Assembly: GCA_964371405.1 (NCBI GenBank)
Contig: CAYJLV010000001.1
Span: 124,001 to 188,000, forward strand
Reading direction: 5' to 3'
DNA length: 64,000 nucleotides
Source of the DNA: JAMHWF01 sp964371405
GTDB taxonomy: Bacteria; Pseudomonadota; Gammaproteobacteria; Burkholderiales; Burkholderiaceae_C
This document shows positions 8,441 to 15,511 of the stretch, piece after piece. Positions within the stretch are counted from its first letter, which is position 1; each line of letters begins with the position of its first letter. Position numbers and translations under genes: made by a program. The notes beneath the pieces are model-generated. The model was not told the DNA's origin, ran no database searches, and was given only the letters and a program-made list of their open reading frames with translations.

Positions 8441-8988
8441 CGCCCGCACCGGCCGGTCTCCCAGAACCACGTGCAGCGAAGGTCGCTTCGCACGGCCGCT
8501 GGTGGCTGCTCATGGGCGTGGCCGCCGTGCTTCTCGCGCTGGACCAAGGCGTCAAGTGGACGGTGGCCACAAACCTGCCACTGGGCGAGGCCGTCACCGT
8601 CACCGCCTGGTTCAATCTTGTCCATGTCCTCAACCCCGGCGCGTCGTTCTCGTTCCTCGCCGATGCAGGCGGCTGGCAGCGCCACGCGCTCACCGCCATC
8701 GGGCTTGCCGTCAGCATCGTGCTCGCCTTACTGCTGCGGCGCGGCGTTCGCAACCGCTTTGAGACGGCCGCCTACGTCGGCCTGATCGGCGGCGCGCTCG
8801 GCAACGTTACCGACCGGCTGCGCATCGGCGCCGTGGTTGACTACCTCGATTTGCATTGGCGCGACATGCACTGGCCCGCATTCAACCTGGCGGACATCTT
8901 CATCGTCGGCAGCGCGGCGCTGCTCGTGCTCGCCTCGTTAGGGGTGGGGGCCGCTTCGCGCAGGGACGAGCGAGAACATGCGACGTGA
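8437..8988 (+). CDS. lspA: lipoprotein signal peptidase (signal peptidase II)
   Basis: The protein has 183 residues and four membrane helices. The aspartyl-protease dyad is present: Asp in VVDYLDLHW and Asp in FNLADIFI. The conserved N-terminal DQGVKW and VLNPGASFSF blocks are also there. It cleaves prolipoprotein signal peptides after lipidation. It overlaps DUF3703 by four bases. A second lspA inside Cd/Pb operons is known (the pbrBC type). It probably serves this island's lipoproteins, but it could simply process any lipoprotein. Confidence 0.92.
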   Translation: MTPAPAGLPEPRAAKVASHGRWWLLMGVAAVLLALDQGVKWTVATNLPLGEAVTVTAWFNLVHVLNPGASFSFLADAGGWQRHALTAIGLAVSIVLALLLRRGVRNRFETAAYVGLIGGALGNVTDRLRIGAVVDYLDLHWRDMHWPAFNLADIFIVGSAALLVLASLGVGAASRRDEREHAT

Positions 8989-9523
8989 TGCCTCAAGGGC
9001 CGACAAGAGGTCTCCGGACGAGAATGCTGCCGATGAGGTTCCACATTCCGAATCAATGAGCGAAGAGCACCCGATTGCGCCGCAGGGCAATGGCCAGCAC
9101 GCCACACTGTGGACCCCGCTGTTCCTGGCCTGGTTGCTGGCTCTGGTGGCCACGGCCGGTGCCTTGTTTCTGGGCGAGGTGATGGGCAAGACACCTTGCG
9201 TGCTGTGCTGGTACCAGCGCATCGCGATGTTCCCGCTGGTGCTGGTGCTCGGCGTGGGCCTGCTCGCATCGGACGCGCGCAGCGTGCGCTACGCAATGCC
9301 CCTGGCCGGCGTGGGATGGTGTATCGCCGCCTACCACCTGCTGGTCTTCTGGGGCGTGGTGTCCGAAGGGCTCGTGCCGTGCGGCCAGGGATCGTCCTGT
9401 GCCGACGTCGATGTTCAGGTGGCTGGCGTGGTGCCGATTCCGTTGCTGTCGCTGGCGGCGTTCACGGGCATCCTGGTGGCGTTGTGGGTGGCAAGAGGAA
9501 GGGCAGGGAGGGCAAAGTCATGA
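8978..9523 (+). CDS. DsbB/BdbC-like disulfide oxidoreductase, membrane
   Basis: The protein has 181 residues and four membrane helices. It has CVLC after the first helix pair (KTPCVLCWYQRIAM) and a second periplasmic pair, CGQGSSC, as in DsbB/BdbC proteins that pass electrons from a DsbA partner to quinone. ATG 8978 overlaps lspA by 11 nt; ATG 9056 is an alternative start giving 155 residues, closer to the BdbC length. The next gene encodes the thioredoxin-fold partner and overlaps by four bases. Confidence 0.88.
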   Translation: MRRDASRADKRSPDENAADEVPHSESMSEEHPIAPQGNGQHATLWTPLFLAWLLALVATAGALFLGEVMGKTPCVLCWYQRIAMFPLVLVLGVGLLASDARSVRYAMPLAGVGWCIAAYHLLVFWGVVSEGLVPCGQGSSCADVDVQVAGVVPIPLLSLAAFTGILVALWVARGRAGRAKS

Positions 9524-10176
9524 ACAGGAAATGGATCGTTCTGGGTACGGTCGTGGCGGTCGTAATGGCCTTCGCAGCCGGCGTGGTGGTCTTCACGACC
9601 CGCTCCAACCAGGAAGTGAAGCAGGCGGTCCAGACGAACAGCGATGCGCTGGTGAGGCAGCATTCGCCGATCTTCGGCAATCCGGCGGCCAAGGTGACGA
9701 TCGTCGAGTTCTTGGATCCGTCCTGCGAGACCTGCCGGGCCTTCTATCCGATCGTCAAGCGCATGGTCAACGCGAGCTTCGGCCAGGTCAGACTCGTGGT
9801 GCGTTATGCGCCGCTGCATCAGGGCTCCGACACGGCGGTCAAGATCCTCGAGGCGGCGCGGCAGCAAGGCAAGTACTGGGAGGCGCTCGAGCGGGCGATG
9901 GCTACGCAGCCCCAGTGGGCCGCGCATGACCGCCCTCAGCCCGAGATGCTTTGGGACTTCATCGGTGACATCGGCCTGGACATGATGAAGGCCAAGGCGG
10001 ATGCCAAGGGGCCGGCCATCGAGCAGTCGCTGCGTCAGGATGTGGCCGACATGCAGGCCTTGAAGGTGGATCGGACACCAGGATTCTTCGTCAACGGCAC
10101 GCCATTGCGTGAGTTCGGCGAGGCGCAGTTGAAGGCGCTCGTCGAGCAGGAACTCAAGAAGGCCGGCGCGCCCTGA
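9520..10176 (+). CDS. DsbA/DsbG-like thioredoxin-fold protein, membrane-anchored
   Basis: The protein has 218 residues with an N-terminal membrane anchor at 5-26. The thioredoxin fold contains the CETC active site at 69-72 in LDPSCETCRAFYP and the cis-Pro region VDRTPGFFVNG. It is coupled to the DsbB-like gene (ATGA overlap), so the two should act as an oxidising or isomerising pair in the periplasm. The cadA-DUF3703-lspA-dsbB-dsbA order suggests delivery of folded, lipid-modified exported proteins. The stop faces a convergent gene only 12 bp away. Confidence 0.88.
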   Translation: MNRKWIVLGTVVAVVMAFAAGVVVFTTRSNQEVKQAVQTNSDALVRQHSPIFGNPAAKVTIVEFLDPSCETCRAFYPIVKRMVNASFGQVRLVVRYAPLHQGSDTAVKILEAARQQGKYWEALERAMATQPQWAAHDRPQPEMLWDFIGDIGLDMMKAKADAKGPAIEQSLRQDVADMQALKVDRTPGFFVNGTPLREFGEAQLKALVEQELKKAGAP

Positions 10177-10188
10177 GCAGAGTGCGGT

Positions 10189-10572
10189 TCACGGGCTGAT
10201 CCGCACGCGGATGATCACGGGCTCGATGCCGGGGTTCGACCACAACCAGCAATAGTCTTGGCTTGCGCCCGGTGCAAGGCGGCCCTTCGCCGCCGTGACG
10301 GCGGAGATGCCTTCCGGGTACTTCACGGCGCCTTCCTCGTGGAAATGGGTGTTGAACGCGACCGGTGCTTCGGATTCGAATGCCCAGTCGAGCACTGTTC
10401 CGGCCGTGAGTCGGGTGCACAGTTCCACGAACTCGCGCGGTGGTGCGGTCAACTGGCGGACCAGAGGGCGGTCGTTCGGCAGCGTCACCTCGACGAGTTG
10501 CCGTTGCGCCGGGCTGGCCTCTGCAAGGCAAACGACAATGGCGGCGCATAGCAAGCGACCTGAGCACGGCAT
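10189..10572 (-). CDS. small exported protein with conserved FNxHxH motif
   Basis: The preprotein has 127 residues with a signal peptide ending near residue 22. It is a clear paralogue of the gene at 41652: both share FVELC, a Trp-x-Phe beta strand, PVxFNxHxHxxxE (here FNTHFHEE) and DYCWLWSN near the C-terminus. The two Cys and the HxH-E cluster suggest a beta-sandwich that can bind metal; this is inferred. It lies 85 bp downstream of the histidine kinase gene on the same strand, possibly in its operon. I know no characterised member. Confidence 0.7.
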   Translation of the reverse strand: MPCSGRLLCAAIVVCLAEASPAQRQLVEVTLPNDRPLVRQLTAPPREFVELCTRLTAGTVLDWAFESEAPVAFNTHFHEEGAVKYPEGISAVTAAKGRLAPGASQDYCWLWSNPGIEPVIIRVRISP

Positions 10573-10657
10573 CGCGGACTCCCTCGAAGAATCCTGAACC
10601 TCGGTCTGCCCTGACAGCGCGGCATCGTGGCTTTGATACCAGTTCGTGCCGTGGCGT

Positions 10658-12061
10658 TCACCGCCCGGGCGACAAGGTTGTTACCTCCTGGCCAGCGGCG
10701 GGTTCCGGCAGGCCAGACAAGCCGGGCTCGGTTGCCGCATCCTTCAGGATCATGCCGATCGTCGAGATCCCGCCCGACGAGGTCGCCAGCGGTCTCCCCC
10801 CGTGCATGCGCGCGATGGCCGCCACGATGGACAGCCCGAGCCCGTGATTGCGATCAGCATCGCTGCGCGAGGGGTCTCCACGGTAGAAGCGGTCGAACAG
10901 GCGGGGAAGATGGTCGGGTTCGATGGTGGCGCCGCGATTGACCACCGTCAGCAGCACCTCGCCGGCCGCCTCAGCAGTGATCTTCACGCGCACCGTCGAA
11001 CCGCGCTGCGCATAGCGCGTGGCGTTGCCGATCAGGTTGGACAGGGCGCGCTGCAGCAGCGGAGTGTCGAAGCTGCCTTCGGCATCGCCCACGACTTCCA
11101 GCGTCAGGCCGGCATCCACGAGCGCCGCCTCATGGTAGTTGCACACCTGTTGCGCCAGCGCTGCCAGGCTGGGTGTCGGAACCCGGCGCGCCGAGGCGCC
11201 GCGATCCGCCTGCGACAAGAACAGCATGTCGTGGACGATGCCGGCAACGCGCTGCAGTTCCTCCAGATTGGAGCCGAGCACTTCGCGCAGTTCGTCGGCA
11301 TCGCGGGCCTTGCGCAATGCCAGCTCGGTGCTGCCGATCAGGGTCGCCAGCGGCGTGCACAGCTCGTGGGCCACGTCCGCGTTGAAACCCTCCAATTGCT
11401 CGTACGCGAGTTCCAGCCGGCCGAGCAGTTCGTTGAACTGCGCGATCAGCGGCTCGAGTTCTTCGGGCTGCGCGGAGCCGTCCAGCCGGCGATGCAGCGT
11501 GTCGGCCGCGAGCTGCCGGGTCTGGTTCACCAAGTCGCGCAGAGGACGCAGGCCAAGGCGCACGAGCAGGAAGCCACCGGCCGATACGAGCAGCGTGCCG
11601 GCAAGCGCGGCCAGGGCGAGCGTGAATCCGAGGCGGCGCAGCAGTGTGGCATCTTCGCGGATATCCAGCGCAAGGACGGCATCGAGCGACCCCTGCCCCG
11701 GTGCGGGCTCAGGCACGGCGAACCGTGCGACGCGCACGTCGCCGGTCGGTGGCGCCGAGGAGCGGCTATAGAACCCCGATCCATCAGCGCGCGTCAGCGC
11801 CAGAGCCATGTCGGGATGACCGATGAAGAAGTCATCGAGCTTGTGCTTCAGCGTGACGACATCACCGTCGTGCGACGACTCCGCGAGAAGGTGGCGCAGC
11901 TGCACCTGCTTCTGCACCAGTTCCTCCGACTGGCGGGCCTGGAAACCCAGGTGCGTGGCGCCGTAAACCGCTGCGCACACCACGACCAGGCCGGCCAGAC
12001 TCTGCAGAGCCAGCCAGTACGACAGCCGGCGGCCGAGCGACCCGATGCGGCTGCGGCTCAT
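10658..12061 (-). CDS. heavy-metal sensor histidine kinase (CusS/CzcS-like)
   Basis: The protein has 467 residues: membrane helix at 15-37, a periplasmic sensor of about 130 residues, a second helix near 165-188, HAMP, HisKA and HATPase domains. The H-box reads DVAHELCTPLATL, with Cys where almost all kinases have Arg. The N-box (LSNLIGNATRY) and G-box (NHGLGLSIV) are intact. It overlaps the response regulator by four bases. The kinase at 26989 is a close paralogue (shared QLEGFNADVAHEL). The metal sensed cannot be read from the sensor domain. Confidence 0.9.
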   Translation of the reverse strand: MSRSRIGSLGRRLSYWLALQSLAGLVVVCAAVYGATHLGFQARQSEELVQKQVQLRHLLAESSHDGDVVTLKHKLDDFFIGHPDMALALTRADGSGFYSRSSAPPTGDVRVARFAVPEPAPGQGSLDAVLALDIREDATLLRRLGFTLALAALAGTLLVSAGGFLLVRLGLRPLRDLVNQTRQLAADTLHRRLDGSAQPEELEPLIAQFNELLGRLELAYEQLEGFNADVAHELCTPLATLIGSTELALRKARDADELREVLGSNLEELQRVAGIVHDMLFLSQADRGASARRVPTPSLAALAQQVCNYHEAALVDAGLTLEVVGDAEGSFDTPLLQRALSNLIGNATRYAQRGSTVRVKITAEAAGEVLLTVVNRGATIEPDHLPRLFDRFYRGDPSRSDADRNHGLGLSIVAAIARMHGGRPLATSSGGISTIGMILKDAATEPGLSGLPEPAAGQEVTTLSPGR

Positions 12062-12744
12062 GCGTCGCGCGACTCCAGCACGTAGCCCATGCCGCGCACG
12101 GTGTGCAGCAGGGCCCGCTCGAAAGGTGCATCGAGCTTGTTACGCAGGCGGCGAATGGCGACATCGATCACGTTGGTCGCGCTGTCGAAGTTCATGTCCC
12201 ACACCTGTTCGGCGATCTCGGTGCGCGACAGCACCTCGCCCTGCCGGCGTACGAACAGCGCGAGCAGACCGAACTCCTGCGCGGTGAGTTCGAGTCTGCG
12301 TCCGGCGCGCACCGCCTTGTGGCGGATCAGGTCGATCTCGAGATCAGCCAGCCCGAGCACGGTCTCGTTGTCCGTTGCGCGGGCCGGGCGTGCGCGGCGC
12401 AGCAGCACCTGGATGCGCGCCAACAGCTCGGAGAAGGCGAAGGGCTTGACGAGGTAATCGTCGGCGCCGCTCTGAAGACCCCGTACCCGGTCCTCGACGC
12501 GCACACGGGCGGTCAGCATCAGCACCGGCGTCTGTTTGCTCTGCCGCAGCGCGGCGAGAAGGCTCAGGCCGTCGATGCCCGGCAGCATGCCGTCGAGCAC
12601 GATCAGCTCGTAGTCGGATTCCATCGCGAGGTGCAGGCCATCAACACCGTTGTGGGCGAGGTCCACCACGAAACCTTCCTCGGTCAGACCCTTGCGCAAG
12701 TACTCGGCTAGCTTGACCTCGTCGTCGATCACCAGCAGCTTCAT
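12058..12744 (-). CDS. OmpR-family response regulator, heavy-metal type
   Basis: The protein has 228 residues. The receiver domain has the acidic pocket (VIDDEVKLAEYL), the phospho-Asp in LIVLDGMLPG and Lys in VKPFAFSEL; the C-terminal winged helix ends in the TVRGMGYVLE hairpin typical of CusR/CzcR/IrlR. The start at MKLLVIDDE is the family start. It forms an operon with the kinase and is divergent from the DUF4148 gene at 12904, which it probably controls. Confidence 0.93.
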   Translation of the reverse strand: MKLLVIDDEVKLAEYLRKGLTEEGFVVDLAHNGVDGLHLAMESDYELIVLDGMLPGIDGLSLLAALRQSKQTPVLMLTARVRVEDRVRGLQSGADDYLVKPFAFSELLARIQVLLRRARPARATDNETVLGLADLEIDLIRHKAVRAGRRLELTAQEFGLLALFVRRQGEVLSRTEIAEQVWDMNFDSATNVIDVAIRRLRNKLDAPFERALLHTVRGMGYVLESRDA

Positions 12745-12779
12745 GTTCGTCGTGCCCCGACGCGGTGGCGAGGCGAGCC

Positions 12780-12793
12780 AGTCCAAACTGTCA
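12780..12793. promoter_or_regulatory. possible degenerate response-regulator box
   Basis: AGTC-CAAACT-GTCA keeps the right half-site (TGTCAT) and the six-base spacing of the stronger boxes, but the left half is poor. It is 111 bp upstream of the DUF4148 start, the same distance as the box of the DUF4148 gene at 33787, which is the main reason to list it. Confidence 0.3.
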
Positions 12794-12903
12794 TCGCGTC
12801 GACCCGTTTCTGTTGGTGCGTGGTTTCTAGATTGCGGCTCATGCCGTCAGGGCATCCCGCAGCAGGTTGCTCGCGGGAACTCCGCAGACAAGGAATGGAC
12901 ACC

Positions 12904-13242
12904 ATGCGCTTTGACAAGTTCGCTTTCGCCACCGTTGCCGCCCTCTCCACCCTCGCGCTGCCCGGGCTGTCGCAGGCCACGTCGATCTACCACGCTGCGA
13001 GCGGGGAAGCGGGGTTCACGTACCACCCGGATCACGCCACGAACAGCAAGTCACGCGCCGAGGTGCTGGCCGAGCTCGAGGCCGCGCGCAAGGACGGCAC
13101 GCTGGCGCTGATCCAACGCGGCGCGCCCCTGCCGATGAAGAGCGCCGGCCCAGCCAGGACGCGCCAGCAGGTCATCGACGACATGCGCAACGAGTCGCCC
13201 GAACAGCGCCGCGCGCGCTTGGAACTGACGAGCGGCGGCTGA
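12904..13242 (+). CDS. DUF4148 exported protein
   Basis: The preprotein has 112 residues with a signal peptide ending LSQATS at about residue 27. The mature part opens with GEAGFTYHPDHATNSKSRAEVLAELEAARKDG-type sequence, the DUF4148 signature, and repeats a similar TRQQVIDDMRNESPE helix later. The family is common in Burkholderiales and of unknown function. AAGGA about 12 bases upstream supports ATG 12904. It is divergent from the two-component genes. Paralogues lie at 25892 and 33787. Confidence 0.8.
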   Translation: MRFDKFAFATVAALSTLALPGLSQATSIYHAASGEAGFTYHPDHATNSKSRAEVLAELEAARKDGTLALIQRGAPLPMKSAGPARTRQQVIDDMRNESPEQRRARLELTSGG

Positions 13243-13256
13243 GGCGTCGGACCGTA

Positions 13257-13502
13257 TCAGTGGCGGTTTGGGTGGCTCTTGCTGGAGCCACCTTGCCGCT
13301 TGCGCTTCGCGGCGCCCTGGCTCTTCGCGAGTCGCTGTTCCAGGCGCTGGCTGTAGCTCCGTTCTGGCGCCGGGACCGGGAGCGGATGGCGCCTGCGCCA
13401 GTACCGATAGGCGAACCAAGCCACGAAGCCAGTGACGAGAAAGCCCAGCCAGATCCAGGCAATCGTCTGCGCCAGGTTCGTGTCGGGCAGTAGTCTGCGC
13501 AT
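13257..13502 (-). CDS. small single-pass membrane protein with basic tail
   Basis: The protein has 81 residues: one membrane helix (about 11-33) followed by RYWRRRH and a Lys/Arg-rich tail (AKRKRQGG...). It lies 69 bp downstream of the lipoprotein gene on the same strand and ends 14 bp from the convergent DUF4148 gene. A similar architecture occurs at 41369, also near an island gene of the HxH family. No family is recognised. The reading frame is plausible but short. Confidence 0.5.
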   Translation of the reverse strand: MRRLLPDTNLAQTIAWIWLGFLVTGFVAWFAYRYWRRRHPLPVPAPERSYSQRLEQRLAKSQGAAKRKRQGGSSKSHPNRH

Positions 13503-13571
13503 GCCAACTCCGCGTACCGGGTTTGGAGGCGCATCGGGCCCGCGGCTGGCGCCAGTCGGCCGGGCCGCTCC

Positions 13572-14114
13572 TCATCCGACATCGGCCACGAGCCGCAGCG
13601 ACATTGCGCGTTGGCGGGACTCTGTGGCATCGCCACGTTCAAGTCGGTAGTTGCTGCCCCACACCCAGACGCTGCCGATCACCTCGACAAAGACAACTTC
13701 CCCCGCGGCCCCGGCGACGTCCAGGGTGGCAGTGCCCTCCGGCCAGGTGACGGTGAAGCGGTGACTGCCCGCAGGCAAGCGCCAGCGCGCGAAGGACTCA
13801 GGCACCGTATCGACAGGCGAAGCACCATCGCTGCTGACCCGCACTACGTTCTTGGCATCACCCCAGCGCTTGCGCACCAGAATGACCGTAAGTTTGCCGG
13901 GTGCCGGTTCGAAGCGCTTGGCATCGGCTTCGACCGCCTCGGACGGGATCGGAGCCGGAGTGCAGGTGAGCTTCGGGCGATAGCTCTTGCCGATGCGAAA
14001 GCAGTAGGTGCCATCGGCATTGGCCGGCCGCAACGGCTTGGTCATGCACCCTGCCGTCAGCAGCGCGGAGCCGCCCACGGCGAAGAGCAGGGCGCGGCGA
14101 CGTGCGAGATTCAT
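13572..14114 (-). CDS. Cys-pair lipoprotein, paralogue A
   Basis: The preprotein has 180 residues with a lipobox LLTAGC (lipidated Cys23, no Asp at +2, so outer-membrane sorting is expected by the E. coli rule). The mature part has TYC...KLTC, DAKRFEPAPG, LTVILVRKRWGD, a beta core with VPESFARWRLPAGSHRF, and IGSVWVWGS. It is a paralogue of the genes at 14156, 25333 and 34397, closest to 34397 (shared RPANADGT). The fold pattern resembles DUF2846 lipoproteins; this is an inference. It probably ends the transcript from the czc side. Confidence 0.75.
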   Translation of the reverse strand: MNLARRRALLFAVGGSALLTAGCMTKPLRPANADGTYCFRIGKSYRPKLTCTPAPIPSEAVEADAKRFEPAPGKLTVILVRKRWGDAKNVVRVSSDGASPVDTVPESFARWRLPAGSHRFTVTWPEGTATLDVAGAAGEVVFVEVIGSVWVWGSNYRLERGDATESRQRAMSLRLVADVG

Positions 14115-14155
14115 GGTTGTACCCGCTTTCGGTTCAGTTGCACTCGGCCGTCGCG

Positions 14156-14704
14156 TTATCGCGCAGCGGCAGTGGTCCACTGCGCGTCGGCGATCAGCCT
14201 TGTGGAACGTGCACGCAGCTTTGCGCCAGCCGGATCGGCGTCCGACCAGTGGTAGCCGCGGTCCAGCGGTACCGACGAGCCGGCCAGTTCGATGAAGCGC
14301 AGGTCTCCCGCTGCCCCCGAGACATCGACGGCCTGAAGCCGCCCGTCCCATTCGAAGGCAAAGCGGTGCGTGCCGGGCGCCAGGCGCAGCCGGATCAGCG
14401 AGCGCGGCAGTGTTCCGATCGGTGTCCCGCCGTCCACGATCACCGCCAGCGGTCGAACGGCATCCGCCCATGCGGATCGCACCACGTACACCGTGAGTAC
14501 GCCGGGCGCCGCCTCGAAGCGCTTGGCATCGACCTCTGTCGCCGCGTTCGGTATGGGCTCGGGCGTGCAGACCGTGCGCCTCGTGCGCGGCGTCGTCATG
14601 CAGTAGGTCCGGCTGTCGACGGCGCGCGGCTCGGGCGCGCTCGCGCAGCCTGTCAGGGCCGCGGCAGCGCCAGCGCCGAGTAGAAGTTTCCTGCGAGAGA
14701 TCAT
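14156..14704 (-). CDS. Cys-pair lipoprotein, paralogue B
   Basis: The preprotein has 182 residues with lipobox AALTGC (Cys20). It shares with its paralogues RTYC...RRTVCTPEPIP, DAKRFEAAPGVLTVYVVRSAW and RLRLAPGTHRF, but lacks the VWVWG motif seen in A, C and D. It lies 41 bp upstream of paralogue A and 62 bp downstream of the last czc-associated gene, on the same strand, so it may be expressed with the efflux operon. Function unknown. Confidence 0.75.
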   Translation of the reverse strand: MISRRKLLLGAGAAAALTGCASAPEPRAVDSRTYCMTTPRTRRTVCTPEPIPNAATEVDAKRFEAAPGVLTVYVVRSAWADAVRPLAVIVDGGTPIGTLPRSLIRLRLAPGTHRFAFEWDGRLQAVDVSGAAGDLRFIELAGSSVPLDRGYHWSDADPAGAKLRARSTRLIADAQWTTAAAR

Positions 14705-14766
14705 CTGATCCTCCGATGTGGGTCCATTCGCTGACCGCGCGCAGCGTTCCTGCGCCGGAGCGCGAT

Positions 14767-15135
14767 TTACTTCAGCGTGAATCGCGCGGCGACGGCCGGC
14801 TTACCGTTGAGCGCCACGTCGGCCAGCACCTTGGTGCCCGCGCCGACCTTGAAGCTGCCCTTGGCTTCGAGCTTGTCGCCCGCCAGCGCGAGCGGCGCCT
14901 CGGTCTTGTCGTTGCCGTTGAACACGGTGACCTTGCCGGTGGCGCTGGTCAGCTTCATCGCCTTGCCGTGGTCGCTGACGTGGATGACGATGAGGTCTGG
15001 CTTGGCGACGAGTTCCATGTCGCCGGCCTTGGTTTCGACGACAACGCCGCCGTGCTTGGGTTGGTGGTCTTCGGCCGCGAAAGCCGGCGAGGCCGAGGCG
15101 GTGGCGAGCAGCAGAGTGATGAGAAGGTGCTTCAT
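14767..15135 (-). CDS. small periplasmic protein of the czc operon
   Basis: The preprotein has 122 residues with a signal peptide cleaved after FAFAA-type sequence near residue 21. The mature part is beta-rich, starting EDHQPKHGGVVVETKAGDMELV, with several His residues at its N-terminus that could bind metal. Proteins of this pattern commonly follow czcCBA genes, but no function is known to me. It is the last clear member of the czc transcript, 37 bp after the P-II-like gene. Confidence 0.72.
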   Translation of the reverse strand: MKHLLITLLLATASASPAFAAEDHQPKHGGVVVETKAGDMELVAKPDLIVIHVSDHGKAMKLTSATGKVTVFNGNDKTEAPLALAGDKLEAKGSFKVGAGTKVLADVALNGKPAVAARFTLK

Positions 15136-15172
15136 GGAGACTCCTTGGTTGGGGTGGAAGAGATGGGTACGG

Positions 15173-15511
15173 TCAGTGGATGGGCGTCGCGCTGACCACG
15201 TCGATGACTGTGATCCAGCCGGCGACCGCCTGGCCGGTGCGGGCGGCCGCGACGAGTGCGGCCGAGAGGGCCTCGACCTCGCTGTCCTCGCACAGCAGTT
15301 CCAGCTTGTATTCGTTGACAACCTCGTCGCCGAGGTCCATCGCGTAGTGCTTCTCGTCGTTGTCCAACGGCAGCAGCGTGCCCTTGACGACGTAGACGGC
15401 AAGGTTGTGGCGACGGCCACTGCGCGTGCCGCCCCAGGCCGGGCTGTCCTTCAATGCAGCGATCACGTCGGCGATACGGCTTCGATGCACGTAGGCCTTG
15501 ATTTCCTTCAT
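15173..15511 (-). CDS. P-II-like protein coupled to czcA
   Basis: The protein has 112 residues with the ferredoxin-like P-II pattern: MKEIKAYVHRSRIADVIAAL at the start and GWITVIDVVSATPI at the end. The T-loop region is His/Asp-rich and unlike that of GlnB (no Tyr51 region), so nitrogen control is unlikely. It starts four bases inside the czcA stop. Family members next to RND efflux genes are thought to bind metal or regulate the pump; the exact role is not established here. Confidence 0.75.
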   Translation of the reverse strand: MKEIKAYVHRSRIADVIAALKDSPAWGGTRSGRRHNLAVYVVKGTLLPLDNDEKHYAMDLGDEVVNEYKLELLCEDSEVEALSAALVAAARTGQAVAGWITVIDVVSATPIH

